NCBI RefSeq assembly: GCF_023715345.1
Contig: NZ_JAMBNY010000012.1
Coordinates: 62,001 to 126,000 of the forward strand
Origin: Paenibacillus camelliae
GTDB taxonomy: Bacteria; Bacillota; Bacilli; Paenibacillales; Paenibacillaceae
Reading direction: 5' to 3'
Length of the DNA stretch: 64,000 nucleotides
The translations under genes and the position numbers were made by a program. Under the pieces are notes generated by a model. That model saw only the letters and a list, made by a program, of their open reading frames with translations. It was not told where the DNA came from and did not search any database. This document shows, piece by piece, positions 16,168 to 24,628 of the stretch. Within the stretch, counting starts at the first letter, position 1, and every line of letters begins with the position of its first letter.

Positions 16168-17949
16168 CTACTCACCACCATTAGAATTGACGTATGGAAT
16201 TTTTAGCCTTACCCAGGTGCCTTGTTCCTTAACAGGCATCAGCTCCAGCCCGTAGCCCGTACCGAAGAAAATAGTTAAGCGCTCATTAATATTTTGCAGA
16301 GCACCAATTTTGTCTGACTTTTGCTGCCGTTGCTTCAGCATAGCTTGAAGCTGCTGTACCTGCTGAGCATCCATTCCTTTTCCATTGTCACGAACATCTA
16401 TCCAGATCTCATTGCCTCTCTGATAAGCGATCACCTTGATCCAATTGTCATTGGATTTAGTTTGGAAGCCGTGAATTAAGAAGTTCTCTACCAGCGGCTG
16501 AATGATCGTTTTCGGAATTTTGACATCTTCTAATGTATACTCCATAAACAATGTATAGTGCAGCCGAGTACCTAGACGTACCTGATGCAGCGCCAAATAC
16601 GATTGAACAAACTGCATCTCTTGCATCAGCGTCGTTTCGTATTGCCCATTGTTCACGCTAGACCTGAAGAAGCGCGAGAGCATTTCAATAAGGTGACTCG
16701 CTTTTTCTGCATGCTCCAGACGCGCAGTCCAGCGTATCGTATCCAGCGTATTATATAAGAAGTGCGGATCCATTTGGCTTTGCAGTAGCTTTAGCTCCGA
16801 TTCTCGCTCTCTTATTTCCAATTTATATTTATGATCGATCAGCTCTTGAATGGTATCAACCATCGCATTGAATTTACGACCTAAGTCAGAAATCTCATTC
16901 TTAGAATGAACGGGTACCCTTGCACTAAAATCTCCCATCATTACGCGAGTCGTTTCATTTTTCAGCCGCAGAATCGGTAGAATGATCATATAATGAAAGC
17001 CTACGAGTGCCAGAGCAAGCAGCAACAATATGCCTAGCAGCACGGCTGACATAATCCAGCGTACACCTACTAATTGCTGGTCAATGACGGACTTAGGAAT
17101 CGCGGTAACGATAGTCCAGTCTGTACCGTCCATATGACGACTAAACGTATAATAGGAGGAATCGCCTGCCTGGTAGCTTGTGTCCCTAGCTCCTGTGCTT
17201 CTCATCGACTCTAATATATGATGTGGATCGAGATTCAACGCCGCCTGCGCGTTTTCGGATTGCAGCACCAGCTCGTCGTTAGGCCCGATGACATATACAT
17301 ATCCTTGCTCCCGATACTGTTCATTCTCTAGTAGCTTGACGATGCTTTGCTCGTCTAGTCGAATGACTAGATTACCAAGCGGAGTTGTTACGTCCTTGTA
17401 TTTATTCAGAACACGAAACAGGGAAATGATTCTAACTTCACCATTCCAGCCACTGTTAGCAGTGTAGCCTTCGCTCCAGACAATTTTGCCTCGCAGCTCT
17501 AAGGCCTGCTGCAGCCATTGCTGTTCGTCCCCATATACCGGTTCTCCCATTTCTATTAAGCCACCGTTCAAACCATCGATCGTAATCGAACGAATATACG
17601 GCTTGGAAAACAAGTGAAAGCTTAGCAAGCCCTCTACTGATTCTTTTAGATCATCGACATATTCACTATATTGGTACGGATTAGATTGCAGATAATCGTT
17701 GAGATCCGGATTGTAAATTAAGTAGTCCGCTAGATCCTCAACCATTGAAAATTGCTCTTCCAGCTGATTAACGACTGCATCCAAATTTCGAACCGTCGAC
17801 TCTACATATTGATCTTGCAAAATTTTAGTGTAGGTTGATTGAACGAGAATGCCTACTCCCAAAGTCGGTAAAATTACTAGCAGAAAAAAGATAAGTATTG
17901 CGATTTGCTTGAGCCCATAGTTTCTGAATATTCGTAATTTACCGGTCAT
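16168..17949 (-). CDS. YesM-type sensor histidine kinase
   Basis: About 593 residues. A first membrane helix (about 17-38), an extracellular sensing domain of roughly 255 residues, a second helix (about 299-327) and a HAMP linker are followed by a His_kinase domain with LQSQMDPHFLYNTLDTIRW, where the His at about 396 is the phosphosite, and a HATPase domain (VENFLIHG, DVRDNGKGM). I prefer the second ATG (MTGKLR) because GAGGGGG overlaps the first. It sits just upstream of the response regulator and just downstream of the permeases, so it probably senses the imported sugar or its binding protein. Confidence 0.92.
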   Translation of the reverse strand: MTGKLRIFRNYGLKQIAILIFFLLVILPTLGVGILVQSTYTKILQDQYVESTVRNLDAVVNQLEEQFSMVEDLADYLIYNPDLNDYLQSNPYQYSEYVDDLKESVEGLLSFHLFSKPYIRSITIDGLNGGLIEMGEPVYGDEQQWLQQALELRGKIVWSEGYTANSGWNGEVRIISLFRVLNKYKDVTTPLGNLVIRLDEQSIVKLLENEQYREQGYVYVIGPNDELVLQSENAQAALNLDPHHILESMRSTGARDTSYQAGDSSYYTFSRHMDGTDWTIVTAIPKSVIDQQLVGVRWIMSAVLLGILLLLALALVGFHYMIILPILRLKNETTRVMMGDFSARVPVHSKNEISDLGRKFNAMVDTIQELIDHKYKLEIRERESELKLLQSQMDPHFLYNTLDTIRWTARLEHAEKASHLIEMLSRFFRSSVNNGQYETTLMQEMQFVQSYLALHQVRLGTRLHYTLFMEYTLEDVKIPKTIIQPLVENFLIHGFQTKSNDNWIKVIAYQRGNEIWIDVRDNGKGMDAQQVQQLQAMLKQRQQKSDKIGALQNINERLTIFFGTGYGLELMPVKEQGTWVRLKIPYVNSNGGE

Positions 17950-17978
17950 GGTTAACATCCCCCTCGATGACTTACAGC

Positions 17979-18812
17979 TTAGCCTTTGACAGCTCCTGCT
18001 ACCATCCCGTTAACAAGCTGCTTTTGGAGCAGCAAATAGAAGATAATAATAGGAACTAAGGCAATTGTAAGCGCCGCCATCTGCAAGGTCAAGCTAGCGG
18101 TTTCTATCCCTACAAAGTTAGCAATACCAAGTGGCAAGGTTTTTAGTGACTCTGAGCTTATCAATACTAATGCGAATAAATACTCGTTCCAGTTGTAGAT
18201 AAAATTCAAAATAACGACGGTAGCGATGGCTGGGCGAGTAATTGGCAGGATGATCGACCAGAAGATTCGATAGATTCCTGCTCCATCCATAACCCCCGAT
18301 TCTTCGAGATCACGCGGAAAGCTGCGCATAAAGCCTTCCAGAATAAAGATGGTTAAAGATAGATGAAAGGCCGTGTAAGGCAAGATCAACGATAAATACG
18401 TGTCCAGTAAGCTTAAATTTTTCATGATCATAAAGATCGGAATAAGTGTTGCGTGAATAGGAATGAGCATGCCGAGCAGAAATAATCCATACAACGCTCC
18501 ACGCAGCTTGAATTCAAAACGAGATAGGAAGAACGCTGCCAATGCTCCAAGCATTACGGTCACGATGAGCGATATGAACGTAATGAGCAAGCTATTGAAA
18601 AAGTAAACGTCCATATTGGCGACTTCCCATGCCTTGCTATAGTTAGAAAACTGGAGTACTTCAGGCAATGCGAATGGGCTTGCTGCATACTCCTGTTCTG
18701 TCTTGAAGGAGCCGACGATCATATAAAAGATCGGAATGATGTTGAATAAGGCAAACACTCCAAGGAACAAATAAGCAAAAATATAATACAGGGGTGATTT
18801 TTTGGTCATCAT
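17979..18812 (-). CDS. Sugar ABC transporter permease, MalG/AraQ type
   Basis: A 277-residue permease with six predicted helices. The conserved cytoplasmic EAA loop appears as EESGVMDGAGIYRIFWSIILP (about 172-192), which contacts the ATPase. AAGGAG lies upstream of the ATG. It partners the permease at 18826 and the binding protein at 19804. No ATPase gene is in the locus, so a shared MsmX-like ATPase encoded elsewhere is expected. The family is clear; the ligand is inferred to be an oligosaccharide from the hydrolases nearby. Confidence 0.92.
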   Translation of the reverse strand: MMTKKSPLYYIFAYLFLGVFALFNIIPIFYMIVGSFKTEQEYAASPFALPEVLQFSNYSKAWEVANMDVYFFNSLLITFISLIVTVMLGALAAFFLSRFEFKLRGALYGLFLLGMLIPIHATLIPIFMIMKNLSLLDTYLSLILPYTAFHLSLTIFILEGFMRSFPRDLEESGVMDGAGIYRIFWSIILPITRPAIATVVILNFIYNWNEYLFALVLISSESLKTLPLGIANFVGIETASLTLQMAALTIALVPIIIFYLLLQKQLVNGMVAGAVKG

Positions 18813-18825
18813 GTTCAGCTCCTTT

Positions 18826-19698
18826 CTAGTCCTTTTCCCTACCGACTCTGTTTGCGATCACCACGACGATCAGGCTGAACAATAGAATCAGAATAGAAAC
18901 TGCGCTACCGTAGCCGAACTGTCTGCTCAAAAAGGCATTGTTGTACATATAAATCGTCATGACTTCAGTCTGATGAGCAGGTCCACCACCGGTCAAAATT
19001 TGAATCAAATCAAATACGCGGAACGAATTGCTTATGCTGTATATGACCGTTACGAGAATGGTGGCACGAATCATAGGAATCGTAATTAAAATTACTTTTC
19101 TTAAGCCAGTAGCTCCATCAAGCTCTGCAGCCTCGTTCACTTCACTAGATATGTTTTGCAGTGCTGCTAGAAAAATGATCATGTACAAGCCACAGTTTTG
19201 CCAGATATATGCTAGGCTAATGGAAAGCATCGACCAATCAGGATCACCAAGCCAGTTGCGTTGCCAGCCTTCCAAGCCAATGACGCCTAAGACGCTGTTT
19301 AGAAAGCCATACTCTGTGTTGTAGATCATTCCCCAGATAAGTGAAACCATTACCGAGGAAATAACGACTGGGATAAAGCCTACCGTTCTAAAGAAGCCAT
19401 TTCCTTTCAAGCTTCGATTAAGCAATAGTGCAAGCAGCAATCCAAGAGGAAGCTGTCCGATCAAGCCGGTTAACATAATGATGACGTTATTTTTAACAGA
19501 GAGCCAAAAAATATCGTCCTGAAAAATGTCACCAAAATTGTCCAAGCCAATAAATACTTTGGCAGATATACCATCCCAATTAAACAATGAATAATACAAG
19601 CTGAGAATGATGGGGAGAATGGCTACGCCAACATAAATAATTAGCGAGGGGAGCAGCCCTACAAAAATTGCGAGCCTAGTTTTTTTTAACGTATGCAT
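18826..19698 (-). CDS. Sugar ABC transporter permease, MalF/UgpA type
   Basis: About 290 residues from the ATG (MHTLKKTRLAIF) preceded by GGAGGAGGG; an in-frame upstream extension is not needed. Six membrane helices and the EAA loop NEAAELDGATGLRKVILITIP (about 190-210) mark it as the first permease of a CUT1-type importer. It lies 14 bases ahead of the second permease. A perfect inverted repeat separates it from the binding-protein gene, a common way of making less permease than binding protein. Confidence 0.92.
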   Translation of the reverse strand: MHTLKKTRLAIFVGLLPSLIIYVGVAILPIILSLYYSLFNWDGISAKVFIGLDNFGDIFQDDIFWLSVKNNVIIMLTGLIGQLPLGLLLALLLNRSLKGNGFFRTVGFIPVVISSVMVSLIWGMIYNTEYGFLNSVLGVIGLEGWQRNWLGDPDWSMLSISLAYIWQNCGLYMIIFLAALQNISSEVNEAAELDGATGLRKVILITIPMIRATILVTVIYSISNSFRVFDLIQILTGGGPAHQTEVMTIYMYNNAFLSRQFGYGSAVSILILLFSLIVVVIANRVGREKD

Positions 19699-19735
19699 CA
19701 GGTACCCTCCTCCAAGCACAGTCTATCTTTGGGTA

Positions 19736-19775
19736 AAACAAGCTAGTATACGTCTATCAATATACTAGCTTGTTT
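19736..19775 (-). terminator. Perfect stem-loop between binding-protein and permease genes
   Basis: AAACAAGCTAGTATA (19736-19750) and TATACTAGCTTGTTT (19761-19775) form a 15-base-pair perfect stem with a 10-base loop. Placed between the binding protein and permease genes, it is a likely partial terminator or RNA 3'-end stabiliser that sets their relative expression. Confidence 0.7.
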
Positions 19776-19803
19776 GTCTCCTTTTATTGGATCGTTAATA
19801 TGC

Positions 19804-21120
19804 TTACTGTCCGATTAATTCTTGCGTATCCTTAGCGACTTCCTCTGGTGTTCCTCTTCCTACAGTTAACGCTTGTAAGCCGTTCTCAAACTCTTTTGCT
19901 GCTTGCGTATTGATAACAGCGTCGAATACAGGAGCTGTACCGTTGCTTGTCAGCTCATACATTTCCTTCAGATACGGGCTAATATCGTCGCCCATCTCTA
20001 CGTTAGCTGGAACGAGAATACCTGCTTTTGCTAGGTCAGTATAAAGCTCTTCATTTACAAAGAATTTCATAAATTCAACAGCTGCTGCCTTTTTCTTCTC
20101 GTCTAGTCCATTTTTAATGGCAATACCAAATTGCGGTACACCTGCAGCCATTTTTTGATCACCTAAGCCGCCAGGAACACTTGGGAACAAGGCGATTCCG
20201 AACTTGTCACCTTCTTCATTCGTTGTACGAATGCGTCCGTCCACTGTAGCAGATGAAATATGCATCGCTGCTTTACCTTGAATCAGATAGTCCTGTGCTT
20301 GAACAGAATCCATATTGTTTGCATCGATATTGAATGCTTCTAGCTTTGTCAGCTCGTCAATAACCGCGATTGCACTTACATACTCTGGGTCTGTTAATTG
20401 CGCTTCTCCTGCCATTACCTTATGAAGGAAGTCCTCACCAGCAAACCGTTGACCAATAATGGACATATAGGATGATTGAAGCGGCCATTTTTCTTTGTTA
20501 CCTAGAGAAATTGGTGTAATACCTGCTTCCTTCAGCTTTTTGATCATCTCAATAAACTCCTCATACGTAGCAGGGAATTCATTGTAGCCAACCTGTGCCA
20601 AATACTCTTTGTTGTAATAGATGATGTCTACAAAGTTACGCTTTGTCGGAATCGCTAGTTGATTGCCATCCACATTGTAGCCTGCAAGCGCATCTTCACG
20701 AACAAGATCATTCCAGCTGTCCATATGATCGTTCAGAGGCATAAGCAAGTCACCTTTTACAAGTGGATCAAGGTCAGCACCTGGCCAAGCAACGTTAATG
20801 TCTGCTAGGTTGTTCGCAGTTGCTAGTGTAAATAGCTTCGTCTTGTATTGTGCTGCTGCTACACCGTCCTGCTCGATTTTAATGTTAGGAAATTGCTCTT
20901 CAAAAGCTGCAATGCGCGCCTTGTAAACCTCGTTATCCACGTTAGGTGATGTCCAAGGATGCATCATCGTTAATGTAATAGTCTCTCCACTAGCACTCTT
21001 TCCATTATTAGAGCTGCCCTCATTACCGTTTTCCTTTGAATTACCACATGCTGCAACGACAACCATAACTGCAGCTAAAACTAGTGACAAAGAAATTCTC
21101 ATCCAATTGCTTCGTTTCAT
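19804..21120 (-). CDS. Extracellular sugar-binding lipoprotein of an ABC importer
   Basis: A 438-residue family 1 solute-binding protein. The signal peptide ends in a lipobox (VVVAACG, Cys at about 25), so it is lipid-anchored outside the membrane. A low-complexity Asn/Gly/Ser linker follows, then the two-lobed fold with LTMMHPWTSP, LADINVAWPGADLDPL and FLHKVMAGEAQLTDPEY. It delivers sugar to the permeases at 17979-19698. A CcpA-like cre sequence lies about 40-55 bases upstream. The ligand is unknown. Confidence 0.92.
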   Translation of the reverse strand: MKRSNWMRISLSLVLAAVMVVVAACGNSKENGNEGSSNNGKSASGETITLTMMHPWTSPNVDNEVYKARIAAFEEQFPNIKIEQDGVAAAQYKTKLFTLATANNLADINVAWPGADLDPLVKGDLLMPLNDHMDSWNDLVREDALAGYNVDGNQLAIPTKRNFVDIIYYNKEYLAQVGYNEFPATYEEFIEMIKKLKEAGITPISLGNKEKWPLQSSYMSIIGQRFAGEDFLHKVMAGEAQLTDPEYVSAIAVIDELTKLEAFNIDANNMDSVQAQDYLIQGKAAMHISSATVDGRIRTTNEEGDKFGIALFPSVPGGLGDQKMAAGVPQFGIAIKNGLDEKKKAAAVEFMKFFVNEELYTDLAKAGILVPANVEMGDDISPYLKEMYELTSNGTAPVFDAVINTQAAKEFENGLQALTVGRGTPEEVAKDTQELIGQ

Positions 21121-21160
21121 ATCATCGACTCCTCTTTTTTAATGATATATCCACTTCCTC

Positions 21161-21174
21161 AGGAAGCGTTTACA
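21161..21174 (-). promoter_or_regulatory. Possible CcpA (cre) site before the importer
   Basis: AGGAAGCGTTTACA differs from the cre consensus TGWAANCGNTNWCA at two positions. It lies about 40 bases upstream of the binding-protein start, a position suited to catabolite repression. Read by eye only. Confidence 0.35.
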
Positions 21175-21292
21175 ATTACTTTAGAGATTGCTTATGCTAC
21201 TCTTTCTAGATAGGGCTGTACGATAGAGCATGCTACAGTACACTTTCATACAGCCTAACCTTGCTTTCCATCATGTTCAAATGTAACCGCTG

Positions 21293-22306
21293 TTAATTTC
21301 CTGCAACAATGTAATCAACTAATTCATCAAGTGGCACAGTAGCAAGAGCTATCGCTGTATCCGTTACACCATAATAGATATACAGCAGGCCATCCTTCAC
21401 TACATTGGCTGTTGGAAAAATAACGTTAGGAACTTGATAGCCGAACTTCTCATAATATGGCTCCGGCTCCATAATGAAGTTCTTCGTTCTAGCAATAATT
21501 TTTTCCGGATTTTCAAGATCTAGCAGAAGTGCACCGACACGATATACACTGTCCATGTCTACGCCATGATACAGGACAAGCCAGCCTTTATCTGTTTTGA
21601 TAGGGGGAGTAGAGCCACCGATTTTTTTCTGTTCCCAAGGTTCAGTACCAGCCTTCGCCAATAGCTTAGGCTCTTCCCAATGAATAAGATCATCGGAATA
21701 AGTAATCCACATGGCAGCTTTTTCTGTGCCATATTCAGGACCAACGTACTCCTCAGGGCGACGCAGCAGCACATATTTATTATTGATTTTCTCAGGAAAC
21801 AAAATATTGTCTCGATCATTAATGTCGAGTGGTGTTGTGTCGCTGAGATATTCCCAATGGATCAGATCCTTTGATGTTAGAATACCTGAGCGAGTGAGCC
21901 AATGCTGTGGATCATCACCCCAACCGTCTGGATATTCAGGTATCGAACGTTCTGGCAATCCTGTGCCTGTTGGGTAATAATTCATCGCACATGGCCGAAG
22001 CGCATAGTTTAGATAGAATGTATCGTCTATTTTTACAATACGCGGGTCTTGAACACTGCCATAAGGGAAACCAAGCATATCTGGTGTTACGATCGGCTCA
22101 TCCTTTACATGGGTAAAGTTAACGCCATCATCACTTTCCAGTAAGCCTAAGAAGTTTTTACATGGTGTTAAGGAACCCGCTGTGCGCTCGATCATATAGA
22201 ACTTCCCATTGTCGATAATGACTGCAGGATTAAATACAGTAGCCTTGCGCCATTCGAATAGTCCTGGTACAACGATCGGGTTTTGGGGATGTCTCGTTAT
22301 TTCCAT
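21293..22306 (-). CDS. GH130 family beta-mannoside phosphorylase/hydrolase
   Basis: A 337-residue five-bladed beta-propeller of glycoside hydrolase family 130. Characteristic blocks are NPAVIIDNGKFYMIER near residue 26, YGSVQDPRIVKIDDTFYLNYA (about 92-112), in which Asp in QDPR is the family's general acid region, and GWLVLYHGVDMD. Family members phosphorolyse or hydrolyse beta-linked mannosides such as mannosyl-glucose or mannosyl-GlcNAc. No signal peptide is present, so it acts inside the cell. AAGGAGG lies upstream of the ATG. It leads the minus-strand locus, just ahead of the importer. The linkage is not determined. Confidence 0.85.
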   Translation of the reverse strand: MEITRHPQNPIVVPGLFEWRKATVFNPAVIIDNGKFYMIERTAGSLTPCKNFLGLLESDDGVNFTHVKDEPIVTPDMLGFPYGSVQDPRIVKIDDTFYLNYALRPCAMNYYPTGTGLPERSIPEYPDGWGDDPQHWLTRSGILTSKDLIHWEYLSDTTPLDINDRDNILFPEKINNKYVLLRRPEEYVGPEYGTEKAAMWITYSDDLIHWEEPKLLAKAGTEPWEQKKIGGSTPPIKTDKGWLVLYHGVDMDSVYRVGALLLDLENPEKIIARTKNFIMEPEPYYEKFGYQVPNVIFPTANVVKDGLLYIYYGVTDTAIALATVPLDELVDYIVAGN

Positions 22307-22380
22307 TGCTAGCTATACCTCCTTATAAGATGTGTGATCGACTTATGAGTTAAATTATATAGCCCAGCGTTTGCGAATTA

Positions 22381-22450
22381 TATCCGATAAATCTTCGATT
22401 ACATCCGATAACATCCGATTTATAGATTTTTCCATTGTATCCGTTTACAC
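22381..22450 (-). promoter_or_regulatory. Repeated ATCCGAT motifs upstream of the GH130 gene
   Basis: TATCCGATAA (22381-22390), ACATCCGATA (22401-22410), ACATCCGATT (22411-22420) and GTATCCGTTT (22438-22447) are direct repeats of one heptamer 75-140 bases upstream of the GH130 start. Their regular arrangement fits binding by a regulator such as the YesN-type protein. Confidence 0.45.
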
Positions 22451-22511
22451 AATCTGGATGATGCTATTCATTTTAAATATGATCATGATCTGTTGAAACA
22501 ACATTAACAAT

Positions 22512-22562
22512 AAAAAAGCTCTCTTTCATTAGTGAATAATCACCAATGAAAGAGAGCTAAAG
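22512..22562. terminator. Long hairpin terminator at the island edge
   Basis: AGCTCTCTTTCATT-GTGA pairs with TCAC-AATGAAAGAGAGCT (22518-22558); on the minus strand it is followed by TTTTTTATT. It lies on the 3' side of guaA remnant E and resembles the hairpins beside remnants A and D. Confidence 0.75.
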
Positions 22563-22585
22563 TTGAAACTTGCCAGGTTGTAGAA

Positions 22586-22692
22586 AAAATCCTATTCAAG
22601 CAGCTTCGTTAGTCTTAGATGTCATCTCATATACAACGCGGTTACACACCGTCTACTTTACCATCGATACGGACAGGCATTCTCTAATTCAT
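22586..22692 (-). pseudogene. guaA 3'-end remnant E
   Basis: On the plus strand it aligns with the complement of the guaA end (28281-28388): AATCCTATTC, then CTTAGATGTCATCTCATATA, CAACGCGGTTAC, GTCTACTTTA, CGATACGGACAG and ATTCTCTA. Most positions match over about 100 bases, but the reading frame is destroyed. It is the most diverged and farthest copy from intact guaA, in the same orientation. Confidence 0.65.
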
Positions 22693-22706
22693 CAGTATGT
22701 CTAGGC

Positions 22707-22871
22707 CTATGACTTTGAGCTTGTTGCATTCCCCTCATTGCCAGCTGATTTGTTTTTAGTGCCTTTACTTTTATAAGGCTTAGGAGAATTAGCAGCTCTG
22801 CGCTCCGCGGCCTGCCAACGGTTCCATCCTTTTTTACCTGTACCTCTACCTGTACCCTTTGCTTTACTCAA
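22707..22871 (-). CDS. Small basic DUF3934-like protein
   Basis: A 54-codon gene starting at TTG (22869-22871) with GGAGTGATCA just upstream. The product begins MSKAKGTGRGTGKKGWNRWQ and continues with AAERRA and KPYKSKGTK; it is Lys-, Gly- and Ser-rich. This matches my memory of the short DUF3934 proteins of Bacillales, whose function is unknown; the basic composition suggests nucleic-acid or ribosome contact. It sits directly beside guaA remnant E. Confidence 0.65.
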   Translation of the reverse strand: MSKAKGTGRGTGKKGWNRWQAAERRAANSPKPYKSKGTKNKSAGNEGNATSSKS

Positions 22872-23090
22872 TTGATCACTCCGTTAATTAGTGTGTCTTC
22901 CTATGTAATATCATAGCATTGGTGTCAAATGGTGCGGTTATACATGGAGCATGAAAGTTAAGTTTTAGTTATAGATTTGTTTGTTTGTCTCTTTCGGTTA
23001 GATAAACTCGATCTTCTAATAAAGGCATCTTATAAACAAAGGAGGAGATTGCAGACACCTTATATAATATTATAAAAAAGGAGATTACAT

Positions 23091-23363
23091 ATGAAAAAAA
23101 TAACAGTGACAATTGCGATACTAATACTCTTAGCACTTACAGCATGTAATACTAAGGATAGTAGCTATACAGCCCCCGACGGAAAAGAATATAAATATAA
23201 ATTAGAATTAACAGGTATGATGCCTAATGCATCGAAAGAATCGAAATATATTATTTTGACAAATGACATAACATTGACCTTTGATAAAGTAGCCAAGAGT
23301 ATTTATAGCAGCAATAGTAAAGACAGTGATGGATTTGATTATTACTTATTGTTAACGGAATAA
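23091..23363 (+). CDS. Small putative lipoprotein
   Basis: A 90-residue protein with a signal peptide and lipobox LTAC (Cys at about 19), followed by a short mature domain containing APDGKEYKYKLELTG and predicted beta strands. AAAAAGGAG precedes the ATG. It lies between guaA remnants E and C and is AT-rich like the rest of the strip. The protein should be anchored outside the membrane. The function is unknown. Confidence 0.65.
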   Translation: MKKITVTIAILILLALTACNTKDSSYTAPDGKEYKYKLELTGMMPNASKESKYIILTNDITLTFDKVAKSIYSSNSKDSDGFDYYLLLTE

Positions 23364-23465
23364 TGGTTGACCACGAACTAGAGTGACTCTGAATTATGTA
23401 TGATTCTTCTCTATTGCAGCTTCCTAGACCATTCGTTGCAGTTAACTAAGTGATTTACTTTCAAA

Positions 23466-23513
23466 AAAACTTGGAGAAACCCTGTACTGAACCAGGCTCT
23501 CCAAGTTTTTTTG
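23466..23513. terminator. Bidirectional terminator attached to guaA remnant C
   Basis: ACTTGGAGAAACCCTG pairs with CAGG-CTCTCCAAGT (23469-23506), with A and T runs on both sides. An almost identical hairpin sits beside remnant B at 25128-25175, so the terminator was duplicated with the guaA end. Confidence 0.8.
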
Positions 23514-23523
23514 TATGTTAATT

Positions 23524-23660
23524 GTTATTCCCACTCATCGTCGCTGATGGTTTTGAAGTAATGGTAATTTCATACACCACGCTCTTAACGTTGTCTACTT
23601 CATTTACGATACGAACGGAGATTTTCTCTACAACTTGCCATCAACCGATGTTACTACGTT
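23524..23660 (-). pseudogene. guaA 3'-end remnant C
   Basis: Plus-strand text ATTGTTATTCCCACTCATCG, then TTAACGTTGTCTACTTCATT, ACGATACGAACGGAGATTTT and CTCTA follows the complement of the guaA end closely. A deletion removes the next 30 or so bases before ATCAACCGATGTTACTAC. Frameshifts exclude function. It is flanked by the CTTGGAG terminator and by a shared ACTAAGTGATTTA-containing segment. Confidence 0.8.
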
Positions 23661-23686
23661 TGAATAAAATTTTAATTAGAAAAAAC

Positions 23687-23738
23687 TTGAAATATCAAAT
23701 TAATCAGTTATACTGATTATATATTTAACTGATTAATT
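23687..23738 (+). promoter_or_regulatory. Promoter and palindromic operator of the marR-rhodanese unit
   Basis: TTGAAA (23687-23692) and TATACT (23709-23714) are spaced by 16 bases. The half-sites AATTAATCAGTTA (23698-23710) and TAACTGATTAATT (23726-23738) are exact inverted copies flanking the -10 element. This is the layout expected of a MarR-family autorepressor. Confidence 0.7.
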
Positions 23739-23757
23739 GTGGAGGTGAGCAAAAAAG

Positions 23758-24177
23758 TTGGAGCCTTGGAATCAATCATATGGTTTTTTACTTGGAAAGG
23801 TTCTTCAGCAAATGGAAATAAAATTTGCTGAAGGTCTTGCAATGTATGACATTAATGCTAGACAATACGGTGTTCTTTTATTTGTAAAAGGAAACCCTTA
23901 CTCATCACAGAAAGATATATCTGACAACCTACAAATTGATCGGACAACAATGGTAAGTCATATCGACCATTTAGAAGCTTTAGGTTTTGTGGAGAGAACA
24001 AAGAATTCTAATGATAGAAGATCCTATAGCCTTTTGATTACATCTAAAGGAAATGAGGTAGTGGATTCGCGTTGGGAATTTTTAAATACAATTGAATTAG
24101 GAGTTTTAGCCCCATTAAATGACCACGAAAAACAATTATTGAAGGAATTTCTGGTTAGAATTTGGAGTTCACTTTGA
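23758..24177 (+). CDS. MarR-family transcriptional regulator
   Basis: A 139-residue winged-helix protein. The segment YSSQKDISDNLQIDRTTMVSHIDHLEALGFVER (about residues 48-81) is the DNA-recognition helix-turn-helix, followed by the wing KNSNDRRSYSLLIT. Start is TTG with GGAGGTGA upstream. It lies 19 bases ahead of a rhodanese gene with which it should be cotranscribed, behind a promoter carrying a perfect palindrome. There is no conserved Cys in the protein sequence, so a thiol switch would have to come from the partner. I infer autoregulation and control of the rhodanese gene. Confidence 0.88.
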   Translation: MEPWNQSYGFLLGKVLQQMEIKFAEGLAMYDINARQYGVLLFVKGNPYSSQKDISDNLQIDRTTMVSHIDHLEALGFVERTKNSNDRRSYSLLITSKGNEVVDSRWEFLNTIELGVLAPLNDHEKQLLKEFLVRIWSSL

Positions 24178-24196
24178 AACGGGAGGCAATATTTCG

Positions 24197-24586
24197 ATGC
24201 ACGCACTTGATTATTTTAACGCACGTTTAGAAGCTACATTTAGCCCTATGGATTATATGAGAGCGACGCAATTGAATCCGGATAAATACTTATTGATCGA
24301 TGTTAGAAATGGTCCTAGTCACGTTAGAAGTTTAACTATTAAGGACGCTGTGATTATCCCACAACAAGAGCTATCCAATCGATTACATGAAATACCAAAA
24401 GAAAAGGAAATTGTTGTTTACTGCTGGGATGTATGGTGTAATACTGCTGCCAAAGCAGCCATATTCTTAATTGAACATGGCTATACAGTGAAGGAGCTAT
24501 CTGGAGGAATTGCTGCTTGGAAAGAAATGAACTTTCCAGTGACAGATGCTTCACAAGGTGAAGACAATTTTGATTGTGGATGTTGA
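24197..24586 (+). CDS. Rhodanese-like sulfurtransferase
   Basis: A single-domain 129-residue rhodanese. YLLIDVRNGP is the family's N-terminal block, and VVYCWDVWCNTAAKAAIFL holds the active-site loop with Cys76 as the likely persulfide carrier and a second Cys81. LSGGIAAWKEMNFPV is the usual C-terminal block, and the tail ends DCGC, adding two more cysteines. A sulfur- or thiol-handling role in the cytoplasm is likely. GGGAGGC precedes the ATG. It follows the MarR gene, a common pairing for reactive-sulfur response. Confidence 0.88.
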   Translation: MHALDYFNARLEATFSPMDYMRATQLNPDKYLLIDVRNGPSHVRSLTIKDAVIIPQQELSNRLHEIPKEKEIVVYCWDVWCNTAAKAAIFLIEHGYTVKELSGGIAAWKEMNFPVTDASQGEDNFDCGC

Positions 24587-24628
24587 TTTTCACGAGTAAG
24601 GTTCGTTTTTGAATCAGCTTCTATATAC

